The notes under the pieces are model-generated. The model saw nothing but the letters and a program-made list of their open reading frames with translations, made no database searches and had not been told where the DNA came from. DNA of 35,516 bases from Candidatus Omnitrophota bacterium (GTDB lineage Bacteria; Hinthialibacterota; Hinthialibacteria; OLB16), in the NCBI GenBank assembly GCA_029261095.1, contig JAJDBZ010000294.1:1-35516 (forward strand). The letters run 5' to 3'. Position 1 is the first letter of the stretch. Each line of letters starts with the position of its first letter. Shown here in pieces: positions 9,266-18,861 of the stretch. The position numbers and the translations under genes are program-made.

Positions 9266-10145
9266 ACACGGGGCGCCATCAGTCTGTGTCAGCATCGTCC
9301 ACTACAGGAATCCTGACTTGCTCGATGCTTGTCTTCAGAGTTTTGTGGAGCATCCCCCCACCCTACCCTTCCGTGTGGTAGTTGTGGATAACTCCGCCTC
9401 CACACATTCAGTAAAAGAGAGAGTAGAGCGATATCCCTTTGTCGAATTGAGGGAAGCGAAAACCAACATCGGTTTCTCGGCCGGTAACAACCGAGGGGTC
9501 GAGGGAGCCACCGAGGATTACTACTTCTTTTTGAACCCGGACACCAAGATATTCGAATCCACATTGGAGAATCTTGTCAGTTTCATGGAAAGAACTCCCT
9601 CGGCGGGGGCGCTAGGACCCACAAACATAGGTCCGGATGGAATCATCCAGTTTAGTTGTCGTAAATTCCCGAATATTTGGACAGTCCTGGCAAATCGTTA
9701 CTCCTTTCTTACGCGTTTCTTTCCCAACAATCCGATATCAAACCGTTACCTGCAAACCGAATTGGACCGAGGTGAAACCCAGGAGGTAGACTGGGTAAGT
9801 GGCGCGGCACTTATGATGAGGAGTGAGGATTTTAAGAATCTACGGGGCTTCGACGAGGATTATTTTCTCTATTCGGAGGATGTCGATTTATGTTATCGAA
9901 TTCACCAGATTGGAAAGAAAGTTTATTTCTTCCCCGGTTCAAAGATTGTCCATGCGATAGGGGGAGCGAGCGGGAAAAGCCGATATCGATCTCTGTGGGA
10001 ACGCCACCGAAGCATGTACACCTTTTTCAGGAAACACTACAGCCGGGATATTCCGCTTCTCGACCTCATCACCTTATTTGGCGTGCTTTCCCGGGCAACG
10101 CTTTTCCTCTTTCTTGAGTCAGTGGGAAGATCCCCACACAGGTGA
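9258..10145 (+). CDS. Family 2 glycosyltransferase (rhamnosyltransferase-like)
   Basis: VCVSIVHYRNPDLLDACLQSF, VVVDNSAS, NIGFSAGNNRGVEGA, YYFFLNPDTKIF, VDWVSGAALMMRSEDFKNLRGFDEDYFLYSEDVDLCYRI. ATGATTGA overlap with the CapK-like stop. Confidence 0.92.
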   Translation: MIEHGAPSVCVSIVHYRNPDLLDACLQSFVEHPPTLPFRVVVVDNSASTHSVKERVERYPFVELREAKTNIGFSAGNNRGVEGATEDYYFFLNPDTKIFESTLENLVSFMERTPSAGALGPTNIGPDGIIQFSCRKFPNIWTVLANRYSFLTRFFPNNPISNRYLQTELDRGETQEVDWVSGAALMMRSEDFKNLRGFDEDYFLYSEDVDLCYRIHQIGKKVYFFPGSKIVHAIGGASGKSRYRSLWERHRSMYTFFRKHYSRDIPLLDLITLFGVLSRATLFLFLESVGRSPHR

Positions 10146-10244
10146 CAACCTGGATTTCGACGATCACCGACCCCATGGTGTTCCGGGCGGAAGCTATCGT
10201 GTTCATAGGTTTTTCTTTTCTGAAATCAGATGCGTCAAACTCCC

Positions 10245-12644
10245 TCAGGCGGACTTTCTGTGGAGGTGTTCGTTGAGGGCTGAATAAAGGTGTTCAGGCT
10301 TAACCGGTTTGCTGAGGTAGCCATCCATACCCGCTTCAAGACACTTCTCTTTGTCGCCCTTCATGGCGTTGGCAGTCATGGCAAGGACGGGCATTCGCGC
10401 GCCACCCCCCTGCTCTCGGTCTCGCAGCTCGCGTGTCGCTTGATACCCATCCATTTCTGGCATCTGACAATCCATTAAAACCAAATCGAACTTCATCGCC
10501 TCCAACGCTTGAAGGGTCTCGATACCGTTTGCGGAGAGATGAACCGAGTAACCTTTCTTTTCGAGGATTTTTGAGGTGATCTTCTGATTCACCGGATTGT
10601 CCTCAGCCACCAGGATTCTGTACTCCCGATGAAGAGAGGTTGCTCGATGGTCGTGATCGCCCAAGGATTCATTATCCCTTGATCCTCCATCTTCTTCTGG
10701 AGCCAATGATGATCTTAGTATTTCAATGAGAGATTTTTCGCGGATGGGTTTCCTGAGAAATCCGATTCTTCTCCTGCTTGAATTGGCCGGAATTTCGAAA
10801 TCGGCTCCACGTGGAGCTAGGAAAATGAGAGGAACTTGAGCGAACCCTTCCAGCAAATCGATCCGGTGAGAAAGTTCTGCTGGACGAAGGCCCTCAAGCC
10901 GGGAATCGAGAATAATCGAATCGAACTTTTCGCCACCCTCTGCATGATCCTTCAAATCATCCAATGTTGTCCCCCGCGCGGACGAGGCCCCTAGATCAAG
11001 AAAGTGGTGTTGAAGGACCTCCACGAGCACATCTTCGCTCTCCAAAATCAAGACATGGCTGCCACGGATTGCATCGGATCCTGGATCGACGGGTGTGATA
11101 TTTTCGGATTGGCTCTTTCCGAGGTCCATGGTGAACCAAAAGGTGCTTCCTTGTCCTTCCACACTTTCGACCCCAACTTGCCCATTCATCAGGGTGGCCA
11201 GATCTTTACAGATGGCCAACCCGAGACCTGTCCCACCGAACTTGCGTGTGGTGGAAGAATCGACCTGAGAAAAAGATTGGAACAAGCGGTGTATCTTGTC
11301 CTCCGGAATGCCGATGCCGGTATCCTCCACCTCAGTTCTGAGAAGGATTCGATCCCCATCCTCATTCTCAGTATTGATTCGGATAGTGACAGACCCGTTC
11401 GAGGTAAACTTTAGTGCATTGTTGAGGTAGTTCAGAAGAATCTGGCGAATACGAGTTGAATCGCCAATCAAGATCCGAGGAACGGATAGATCGATGAAAG
11501 AACCGAGTGTGATGTTATTCTCATAGGATTGCTTAGCCAATAAATCCAGTGTGTCTTCAACTGTTTCGCGGAGGTCAAATTCGACAGCTTCAAGATCCAG
11601 TTTCCCTGCTTCTATTTTTGAAAAATCAAGGATGTCGTTGATGATTGTGAGCAGGCCTTCGCCACAACTGGTGATGGTTCTCGAATACTCTCGTTGCTCG
11701 GCGGTTAGCTCGGTCTCCAAAAGCAGACCCGCCATCCCGATGATACCGTTCATAGGAGTACGAATCTCATGACTCATGGATGCCAAGAAATCCGATTTGG
11801 CTTGAGTTGCGCAATGTGCTTCCTCTAAAGCGTCATCAAGAGCCTGATTCTTGTTTTCTATCTCCTGGGCGTATCCCAGAAGCCTTTTCTGGGCAAGATG
11901 GCGCTGAGTCTCATCCAGCCCCAAAGACAGGATCGAACTCACATTTCCATCCTCATCATAGAGCGCGGAATTGTACCATCTACAATCGATCGTATTCCCA
12001 TCGGGGAGAGTGTGTTTACAAAAAACAGTCCCTCGATCCTCCGACTTACACAACAGACGTTTCATCTTTGTCTCGAAGAACTCCAGTTCCCTTGTGCTGA
12101 ACATCTCCAATTCCAATGGCGTTTTTCCAACAGCATCCTTGGAGGGAATTGAGAAAACTTCTGCGGTCTTGTTAGACCAGATCTTGACCCGCAGGTCCGA
12201 ATCCCAATGGACGACGGCCAGGGGTGAGTTTTCGACATGGCTCGTCATGACCTGAGTTGCATGTCTGAGTTTCGAATCATCATCTGCATGACGCTGGATT
12301 TCTTTTTCGAGGGCAACGTTCCTGGTTTTCAGTTCATGCAATCGAGCCTTCATATCGATCGATTTTTGCTTGATCGGTAGGGCAATGGCAAACCCAACGT
12401 ATCCGGATGCTAATATGAATATGAAAACTGGTAGAGCACCAGGAAGAGAGATGGGAAACTGGATACTCCAATTAAGATCGAACAGGCCGCTCCAAATCAA
12501 AATAAGAGTGGCTGGTAGCCCCAGGAGAATTAGAAATGTATTCCAGGGGGGTCTGGATTTGGTAAAGATGCTTCGCCCAGTTGTTCTATCCCCCGGAGCT
12601 GGTTCGGCTTTTTCCAATCCGACCTTGTCACCGTCAATTCCCAA
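10245..12644 (-). CDS. Membrane-associated hybrid histidine kinase (TM-PAS-HisKA-HATPase-REC-REC)
   Basis: N-terminal hydrophobic helices; [19 protein letters not shown] (H-box); [43 protein letters not shown]1 ILDSRLEG...LRKP; REC2 [10 protein letters not shown]...[13 protein letters not shown]...SKPVKPEHL. Confidence 0.93.
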   Translation of the reverse strand: MGIDGDKVGLEKAEPAPGDRTTGRSIFTKSRPPWNTFLILLGLPATLILIWSGLFDLNWSIQFPISLPGALPVFIFILASGYVGFAIALPIKQKSIDMKARLHELKTRNVALEKEIQRHADDDSKLRHATQVMTSHVENSPLAVVHWDSDLRVKIWSNKTAEVFSIPSKDAVGKTPLELEMFSTRELEFFETKMKRLLCKSEDRGTVFCKHTLPDGNTIDCRWYNSALYDEDGNVSSILSLGLDETQRHLAQKRLLGYAQEIENKNQALDDALEEAHCATQAKSDFLASMSHEIRTPMNGIIGMAGLLLETELTAEQREYSRTITSCGEGLLTIINDILDFSKIEAGKLDLEAVEFDLRETVEDTLDLLAKQSYENNITLGSFIDLSVPRILIGDSTRIRQILLNYLNNALKFTSNGSVTIRINTENEDGDRILLRTEVEDTGIGIPEDKIHRLFQSFSQVDSSTTRKFGGTGLGLAICKDLATLMNGQVGVESVEGQGSTFWFTMDLGKSQSENITPVDPGSDAIRGSHVLILESEDVLVEVLQHHFLDLGASSARGTTLDDLKDHAEGGEKFDSIILDSRLEGLRPAELSHRIDLLEGFAQVPLIFLAPRGADFEIPANSSRRRIGFLRKPIREKSLIEILRSSLAPEEDGGSRDNESLGDHDHRATSLHREYRILVAEDNPVNQKITSKILEKKGYSVHLSANGIETLQALEAMKFDLVLMDCQMPEMDGYQATRELRDREQGGGARMPVLAMTANAMKGDKEKCLEAGMDGYLSKPVKPEHLYSALNEHLHRKSA

Positions 12645-12991
12645 TGGAAGTCTCCTCTTTTCGTTAGAACAGATAGAATAATGATTTCGATTCCTAAAAA
12701 TCGAATCATCTCAACAGCTTATTCAGAGCAGTTTCAATGCCTTGATTGTAACAATATGGGGAATTACAGATTAGGATCGCTAACCACTATATTATCAATC
12801 GGTTAGGCAGTCATGAAGTGGCCAGAGGAGAAACCGGAACGAAAACGGGGATGTGTGAATGTGTCTTTAAATAGAGACACAAAAAAATTGCATTGATTAA
12901 ATTATGTGTTTTTCAAATTTTTCATACATATTTGGCAAAGGTCGCGAATCCCAGACAGTGTCTTCATAAAGCGACACAATATAGGTGGCGA

Positions 12992-14362
12992 TCAACTCCG
13001 AAAATTGTCAGCCGAAAATTCATATTTCGAGAGGATCTTGTGGAGGGATTGGCGGCTAATCCTTGCTTCTTTAGCAGAGCTGGTAACATTTCCACCATGG
13101 CGGGAAAGCAGGGCCTCCAGGTATTGTTTGTCGGCTTGAGCCAGGAAATCCTGCCTGGAAATTGAAGTCGTTAACTCTGAAAACCGCTTTCTTTCATCTG
13201 ATCCTTGCGACTCTTTTACTCTTGAAGGGAGGTCCGACAAATCAATTCTCCCAGAGTGGCAGAACGTAAGAGCATGTTCGATCACGTTCCTCAGCTCGCG
13301 GACATTTCCAGGCCAGTCGTAAGATTGGAGGAGTTTCATCGCGTTAGTGGTCACACCAGATACAACGTTTCTGTGAGAAAATCCCCTGAGAAAATGTTCG
13401 ACAAGAACTGGAATATCAGCGATTCGATCTCGTAATGGCGGGATAGTAATCGGGACCACCGCCAGGCGGAAATAGAGGTCTTTCCTAAAATACCCTGCCT
13501 CCACAAACTCCTCGAGATTTCGGTTCGTTGCGGCAATGATCTTGGTGTCGATTTCAACGTGGGATTTCTTCCCTAGTGGAAGGAATGTTTTTTCCTCAAG
13601 AAACCGAAGGAGTTTTGCTTGGAGATTCATCGGCATTTCCCCGATTTCGTCGAAGAACGTAATCCCTTTCTCTGATAATGCGAGCAACCCGACCTGTTCC
13701 CTGTCCGCACTGGTGAATGATCCTTTGCTGTGACCAAAGAGGATGGATTCCATCAATGATTCTGGGATCGCGGTACAATCAATCACATTAAACGCCTGAT
13801 CACGTCGATCTGTGTTCAGGTGAATGGTTCGCGCCACCAACTCCTTTCCAGTTCCGGTTTCACCAGAAATCAGGACTCCGGCATCCGATCTAGCGACCTG
13901 CGAAGCGATTTCTCTGACTTCTTTCATGACATCGGTCTCACCGACAATGGGTGCGAATCCTTCCATATCCAAAGGGGCAAGTCGTGCGCCGGGTTTCTGA
14001 AGAAGAACACGGTCGATTGTTTGAAGGAGGTCTCCGATCTCAAAAGGTTTTAGGAGATAATCGGAAACACCGACCTTGATACCATCGATGGCAGAGTCTA
14101 AGGATGGAAAGCCGGTAACGACAATCAATGGAACATCTTCAAACCGGTTTCTACCGCTGCGGATCCATTCCATTGAGGCATTCCCGGGCATATTCAGGTC
14201 TGAAATCACCAAATCGATCGACTCGGTTTCAAGAATCCGCATTGCTGACTCACCATCCCTGGCACAAATACAGGAATAACCCTCATTCTTGAGCAATTCG
14301 GCCGTTGTATCCAGGAATCCCGGTTCATCATCCGCGATGAGTAGACGGGGCGATTCAGACAT
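12992..14362 (-). CDS. Sigma-54-dependent response regulator (NtrC-type EBP)
   Basis: REC (RLLIADDEPGF...VISDLNMPG...LLKPF); AAA+ GETGTGKELVARTIH (Walker A), GITFFDEIGEMP (Walker B), DWPGNVRELRNVIEHA; Fis-type HTH 'GGNVTSSAKEARISRQSLHKIL'. Start set at MSESPRLL rather than 14497. Confidence 0.93.
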   Translation of the reverse strand: MSESPRLLIADDEPGFLDTTAELLKNEGYSCICARDGESAMRILETESIDLVISDLNMPGNASMEWIRSGRNRFEDVPLIVVTGFPSLDSAIDGIKVGVSDYLLKPFEIGDLLQTIDRVLLQKPGARLAPLDMEGFAPIVGETDVMKEVREIASQVARSDAGVLISGETGTGKELVARTIHLNTDRRDQAFNVIDCTAIPESLMESILFGHSKGSFTSADREQVGLLALSEKGITFFDEIGEMPMNLQAKLLRFLEEKTFLPLGKKSHVEIDTKIIAATNRNLEEFVEAGYFRKDLYFRLAVVPITIPPLRDRIADIPVLVEHFLRGFSHRNVVSGVTTNAMKLLQSYDWPGNVRELRNVIEHALTFCHSGRIDLSDLPSRVKESQGSDERKRFSELTTSISRQDFLAQADKQYLEALLSRHGGNVTSSAKEARISRQSLHKILSKYEFSADNFRS

Positions 14363-15935
14363 TTGCAGTCTCCTTAGGTCGTGGTTCATCATTGCATGAA
14401 ATTGGAATTGAGAACGTGAAAGTAGCCCCCTGGTTGACTGCGGACGCCACTGTAATCGCTCCACCCATAGCCTGAGCCAAGTTTTGCGAAACGGCAAGAC
14501 CTAACCCCAGGCCCCCTTGTCCCCCCGATTTCTTGGTGGTGAAGAAGGGATCAAAAATCTTAGATTGTATTTCTTGGGAAATTCCCTCTCCGGTGTCGGC
14601 CACTTCGACGATGGCATCATCCTCATATTTTCTAACCGTAACCCTGATTTTATCGCCAGAATGTGAAGCCTGAATCGCGTTGAGTATGAGATTGTAAAGA
14701 ATCTGATTGACTTCACCCTCAGGTTGGTAGACGAGGATGGGAGTTTTTGGGACCGATGTTTCGATCTCAAGGTGGTTTTGCTTGGATTTTGAAGAGAGTA
14801 ACCTGCAAACATCTGAAAGGGCCCCACTCAAATCGAACTGATTTGGTTTACCAGCCTTTGGACTATAGGTTTTATACATCTGTTGGATGATTGCCGCGAT
14901 ACGATCGATTTCCTTCTTGATCAGGTCAACATAGGACGCATATTTGCTGTCTTTCGGAATTTCGCTTCGTATCAGGGTAAACGCGTTCTTAATTCCTGCC
15001 AGCGGGTTGTTAATTTCATGCGCCACGCGGGCAGCCATCTGACCAGTGGCGGCAATCTTTTCCATAGCTGATTTCTGGCGCTGGAGTTCTTCTATCTTTT
15101 GTGTCCGTTGGTCGACCAACAATCCGAGGTGCGTGGTGTGTTCACGGAGGATTTCCTCCATCTTCTTCCGTTCGGTGATGTCGCGATAAACCATGACCCA
15201 TCCCAGAGCCTTGCCGACCTTGTCGAACAAGGTCCGATAGGTCACTTCAGCGGGAAAAGTCGATCCATCTTTTTTTCGGCATTTGGCCTCGAATTGCTGG
15301 ACAAGACCATGGGGAAGACTACTGAGGGGCGGAGATGCCAGCGAATCGAGTGGGCCATCGGCCGGATCGAGGATGATCGTGTGGGATTCACCAATAACCT
15401 CCTGAGAACGGAATCCAAATGTAACTTCGGCGCTCCCGGTCCAACGGACGATCTCTCCATCGAGATCTGTCAGGAGAACAGTATCGGGCATCGAATTCAA
15501 TATCTGATCCGATAAGAGGAGTTCCTCTTTGGCATGACGCCGCTCGAATTCTATCTTGTTCAAGCGGAGTACCTGGTCAACTGTGGCAGGCAGACGTTTG
15601 ATATGCTCAATCGTCTTGATGACGTAGTCGGCCACCCCCATCTTCATGGCCTCTATGGCAATTTCTTCGTTTCCTGTACCCGTTAGAAGAATAACGGGAG
15701 TTTCGAGGTTTTTCTGTTTCAGAATTTCCAGAACTTCGAGACCGGTGAACCCTCTTAGCAAGTAATCCGAGATAATGATATTCGGTGGGTTTTGGATTTC
15801 TTGAAGAAACTGTTCTCGGGTTTCGGCCTCGCGAATAATGGGGTCTTGAAATTCCTTGGTAAGGTATCGCTTGACCAAGCCCCGATCGGCACGATCATCG
15901 TCCACCAAGAGGAAGCTTATTTGTGGGATCGACAT
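14355..15935 (-). CDS. REC-PAS-histidine kinase (NtrB-like output kinase)
   Basis: REC (FLLVDDDRADRGLVKRYL...IISDYLLRGFTGLE); PAS (NSMPDTVLLTDLDGEIVRWTGSAEVTFGF); RVAHEINNPLAGIKNAF H-box; VADTGEGISQEIQSKIFDPFFTTKKSGGQGGLGLGLAVSQNLAQAMGG. Confidence 0.93.
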   Translation of the reverse strand: MSIPQISFLLVDDDRADRGLVKRYLTKEFQDPIIREAETREQFLQEIQNPPNIIISDYLLRGFTGLEVLEILKQKNLETPVILLTGTGNEEIAIEAMKMGVADYVIKTIEHIKRLPATVDQVLRLNKIEFERRHAKEELLLSDQILNSMPDTVLLTDLDGEIVRWTGSAEVTFGFRSQEVIGESHTIILDPADGPLDSLASPPLSSLPHGLVQQFEAKCRKKDGSTFPAEVTYRTLFDKVGKALGWVMVYRDITERKKMEEILREHTTHLGLLVDQRTQKIEELQRQKSAMEKIAATGQMAARVAHEINNPLAGIKNAFTLIRSEIPKDSKYASYVDLIKKEIDRIAAIIQQMYKTYSPKAGKPNQFDLSGALSDVCRLLSSKSKQNHLEIETSVPKTPILVYQPEGEVNQILYNLILNAIQASHSGDKIRVTVRKYEDDAIVEVADTGEGISQEIQSKIFDPFFTTKKSGGQGGLGLGLAVSQNLAQAMGGAITVASAVNQGATFTFSIPISCNDEPRPKETANV

Positions 15936-16387
15936 ATCGGGTCCTGTTCTGGCTTGGCATCAGATTTTAGAAAGAATCTGTGGACCGCAGCCAACAATTC
16001 GGAAAGTTCCGCGTAAGTGAGTGGTTTCACAAGGAAACAATTTGCACCGGCGCGGTATGATTCTGAAACATCAAGTGGGTCGGAGGATGCAGAGAGGATG
16101 GCACACGAAACTTTCTGGAGGCGTGGGTCTCCCTTTACCATTCGTACGAGATCGATTCCTGAGATGCGGGGAAGTCGGAGGTCGGTCATGAGCAATCGCA
16201 CGGTTGAGGCGGGCGACTGAAGGTATTGAAGGGCAGCCTCGGCATGAAGCACATGAACAATAGGAGTGTCGATACCCAGTTTTTTGAACACGCGGATAAC
16301 AAGTCGAGCATTGGATGGTTCGTCTTCAACCAGGAGGATCGAAGGGATATGGGGAGGTCGCTCTTCGATTTGGGTCGTTAAGTTCAT
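15917..16387 (-). CDS. Stand-alone response regulator receiver protein
   Basis: SILLVEDEPSNARLVIRVFKKLG, LLMTDLRLPRISGIDLVRM, CAILSAS, CFLVKPLTYAELSELL; 19-bp overlap with the downstream kinase. Confidence 0.9.
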   Translation of the reverse strand: MNLTTQIEERPPHIPSILLVEDEPSNARLVIRVFKKLGIDTPIVHVLHAEAALQYLQSPASTVRLLMTDLRLPRISGIDLVRMVKGDPRLQKVSCAILSASSDPLDVSESYRAGANCFLVKPLTYAELSELLAAVHRFFLKSDAKPEQDPICRSHK

Positions 16388-16393
16388 ATACGT

Positions 16394-17593
16394 TCACCCC
16401 GTCTGAGGTCGGGGTAACCTCAGTTCAAATCTCGTTCCCATATCCGATTGGGGAGAGATCGCCAATCGACCACAGTGGATCTCGGCCGCTTTCCTCGCAA
16501 GGGAGAGTCCCATTCCGCACCCTGGGAATTCGCTAGCAACATGAAGTTTTCGAAAAATCCCAAAAACTTCTTCGTGGTAGGCAGGATCGATCCCAATCCC
16601 GTTATCGCTAATCATAAAAAGAATACAGCTGGCTTGCTCCTTCACCTCAATGGTGACCTCGGGAATCTCACCCGTACTCACAAATTTCAGTGAATTATCG
16701 ATCAAGCTTTCGAAGATGATTGAAAAAACTCTTCGATTTCCGAGAACGACCGGAAATTCTCCGACCAAGGTCAGTGTGGCTTGGGTCTCTTCTATTCTGT
16801 CCTTGAACCTTCCGATGGCTTTCATGATCACATGTTCGGAGTTAATAGGGTTCAGAATCCATTCTTCTTTCCCAAGATTACAGTAATCGGTTAAACCCCC
16901 GAGGAGATCCCGCATCCTCAGGGCACCCTGCGAAATCTCGTTCAAGTACCCCAAAGCCTCCGGGTCGAGAGTTTGTCCAAAATCCTCCGACAGGGCTTCG
17001 GCAAATCCTTCGATCGCTCGTAATGGGGCCTTGATTTCATGGGAGAGAACAGAAGCCAAGCCCTCAATGGCTCCTCTATGGCTCTGGAACTGAAGAAGGC
17101 TCTTCTCAAATGTCAGTCGATCCGCGCCGGCGCCCCAGAACCCGATGTGGACCCCATCCGAATCGAATCGTGGGATAACAATTTCGTGGAAACAATGGAA
17201 CCTCCCGAGAGAATCTTGTAATCGGTATGAAAGGGATCGGTGCGATGTGTCCTCCGAAACCCGCTTGATGTCGTCCTTCAAAGATTGCAAATCGTTTGGA
17301 TGGATTCCATCCATCCACCCCGGACCGATTTCCTGGTCCAGCGATTTCCCAGTGTATGCAAGCCATGCCGAGTTGAAGTAGGTGCGAACTAAAACAGGAT
17401 CAGAAATCCAGATGGGAAACGGGGCCTGCTCGGCAAATTCGCAGAGCGCCTCGTCCGATTGGAGACAGGTGGCGACAAGTGAATTCCCCTCGAACAGAGC
17501 GACGCCCTCCAAACTGATCGGTTCAACAATCGATTTCCGATTCACATCCACGATTTCAAGAAATAACCGCTCATGATTCGGATTAGAGATCAT
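16394..17593 (-). CDS. PAS-histidine kinase (phytochrome-like transmitter)
   Basis: PAS (EQAPFPIWISDPVLVRTYFNSAWLAYTGKSLDQEIGPGWMDGIHPND); SVLSHEIKAPLRAIEGFAEAL; ISDNGIGIDPAYHEEVFGIFRKLHVASEFPGCGMGLSLARKAAEIHCG. Confidence 0.92.
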   Translation of the reverse strand: MISNPNHERLFLEIVDVNRKSIVEPISLEGVALFEGNSLVATCLQSDEALCEFAEQAPFPIWISDPVLVRTYFNSAWLAYTGKSLDQEIGPGWMDGIHPNDLQSLKDDIKRVSEDTSHRSLSYRLQDSLGRFHCFHEIVIPRFDSDGVHIGFWGAGADRLTFEKSLLQFQSHRGAIEGLASVLSHEIKAPLRAIEGFAEALSEDFGQTLDPEALGYLNEISQGALRMRDLLGGLTDYCNLGKEEWILNPINSEHVIMKAIGRFKDRIEETQATLTLVGEFPVVLGNRRVFSIIFESLIDNSLKFVSTGEIPEVTIEVKEQASCILFMISDNGIGIDPAYHEEVFGIFRKLHVASEFPGCGMGLSLARKAAEIHCGRLAISPQSDMGTRFELRLPRPQTG

Positions 17594-17664
17594 ATGGATT
17601 TTGAATATTACAGATACGCGGCAGATTCATCAACATCTAGGCCCAATGATTCTAAGCTTCCCCA

Positions 17665-18720
17665 TTAGAGTCGGGCGAGCATGGGGATGAGCTTTTTCTG
17701 GTACGAGGGAAGTGGAGCACTCTTAAGATCGATTAATGGAGAGAGTCGGATATGTTCATTCTCCTGGATTGAATGCTCAGGAACCCCTCCAAGGTCGAGA
17801 AAGAAACAAGATGTTTCAATTCTTCGGTGGGTTACCGAATGCTCTGTTTTGGTGGCCAAAATCGGTGAAGGTCTGCCGTGTAATTTCAGATACTTTCGTA
17901 GGTCCTCAATTCTAGCGGAGAGGTCAGTCTCATCGCTTCCGATCCACATCCAGGGAAACTGCCATAGCCCGGAGTAGATGGATTCCTCGTTTCGATTTGT
18001 GAGCAACCATTTGTCCCGCCACCTGACTAGTAGGAGGACCTCTTTTACCTTGAGGGTCTTATTCTTTTTCGACTTGACTGGGAAACTTGCCACAGTCCCG
18101 GTTTTGTTCGCGAAACAGATCCCGGCGATTGGGCATTGATCGCATGTCGGATTGCGAGGTTTACAGACCGTTGCTCCCAGATCCATGAGCGCCTGATTGA
18201 AACATCCTGGCGATCGATTCGGGACGATCTGATATGCGATATCCCAGATCGCCTTCTTACCAACATTCGTTGCCAAGTCATCGTCAATCCCGCAGAGCCG
18301 TGAGAGAACCCTTTCCACATTACCATCCACCAAGGGCTCCGGCTGGTCGAAGGCGATGCTGAGTAGGGCTCCCGCTGTGTAGGGTCCAATCCCGGGTAGA
18401 TCCAGGACCGCCCTCTTATCCGATGGGAACCGCCCCTTGTGTTCTGTCATGACTGTTTTTGCGCAATGGTGAAGGTTTCGGGCCCTTCGATAGTAACCCA
18501 GTCCTGACCAGAGGGCGAAAACCTCTTCCTCGGAAGCGCGCGCGAGTGACCGAAAATCTGGGAAACGTTCGATGAAGCGGTTGAAGTATGGAATGACCGT
18601 CTCCACCTGGGTCTGTTGGAGCATTATTTCAGAAACCAGGATCGAATATGGATCGGAGGACTTCCTCCAAGGCATCTCCCTTGTGTTGTCGCGGTACCAT
18701 TCAAGGAGACGGCGTCGGAT
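17665..18720 (-). CDS. mutY: A/G-specific adenine glycosylase (5' end uncertain)
   Basis: MPWRKSSDPYSILVSEIMLQQTQVETVIPYFNRF, VLDLPGIGPYTAGALLSIAFDQPEPLVDGNVERVLSRL, FeS loop C-X6-C-X2-C-X5-C (CKPRNPTCDQCPIAGIC). Homology-like reading IRRRLLEWYRDNTREMPWRK extends upstream of the first ATG (18675) to about 18720 without a canonical start. Confidence 0.9.
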   Translation of the reverse strand: MRRRLLEWYRDNTREMPWRKSSDPYSILVSEIMLQQTQVETVIPYFNRFIERFPDFRSLARASEEEVFALWSGLGYYRRARNLHHCAKTVMTEHKGRFPSDKRAVLDLPGIGPYTAGALLSIAFDQPEPLVDGNVERVLSRLCGIDDDLATNVGKKAIWDIAYQIVPNRSPGCFNQALMDLGATVCKPRNPTCDQCPIAGICFANKTGTVASFPVKSKKNKTLKVKEVLLLVRWRDKWLLTNRNEESIYSGLWQFPWMWIGSDETDLSARIEDLRKYLKLHGRPSPILATKTEHSVTHRRIETSCFFLDLGGVPEHSIQENEHIRLSPLIDLKSAPLPSYQKKLIPMLARL

Positions 18721-18861
18721 AGATCCCCGGGTCGATGGGTGGGTGGGTTTTAGTCTCGTTATAATTCGGACGATCCTTACGTTCTATAGAGAAGATACTT
18801 CAAATCGATCCGTGAATCGCACGATTCTTTCACCGATCTTGTCTTGAGGAGGCGTTTTATC

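Noticed and set aside
12861-12889. Rho-independent terminator at GTGTCT...AGACACAAAAAAA
   Set aside because: The stem is followed by A, not T, on the forward strand, and on the reverse strand the T-run precedes the stem.
12645-12991. Sigma-54 -24/-12 promoter in the gap between the EBP and hybrid kinase
   Set aside because: Candidates such as TGGCCACTTCATGACTGC (reverse strand) do not have the required GG-N10-GC spacing.
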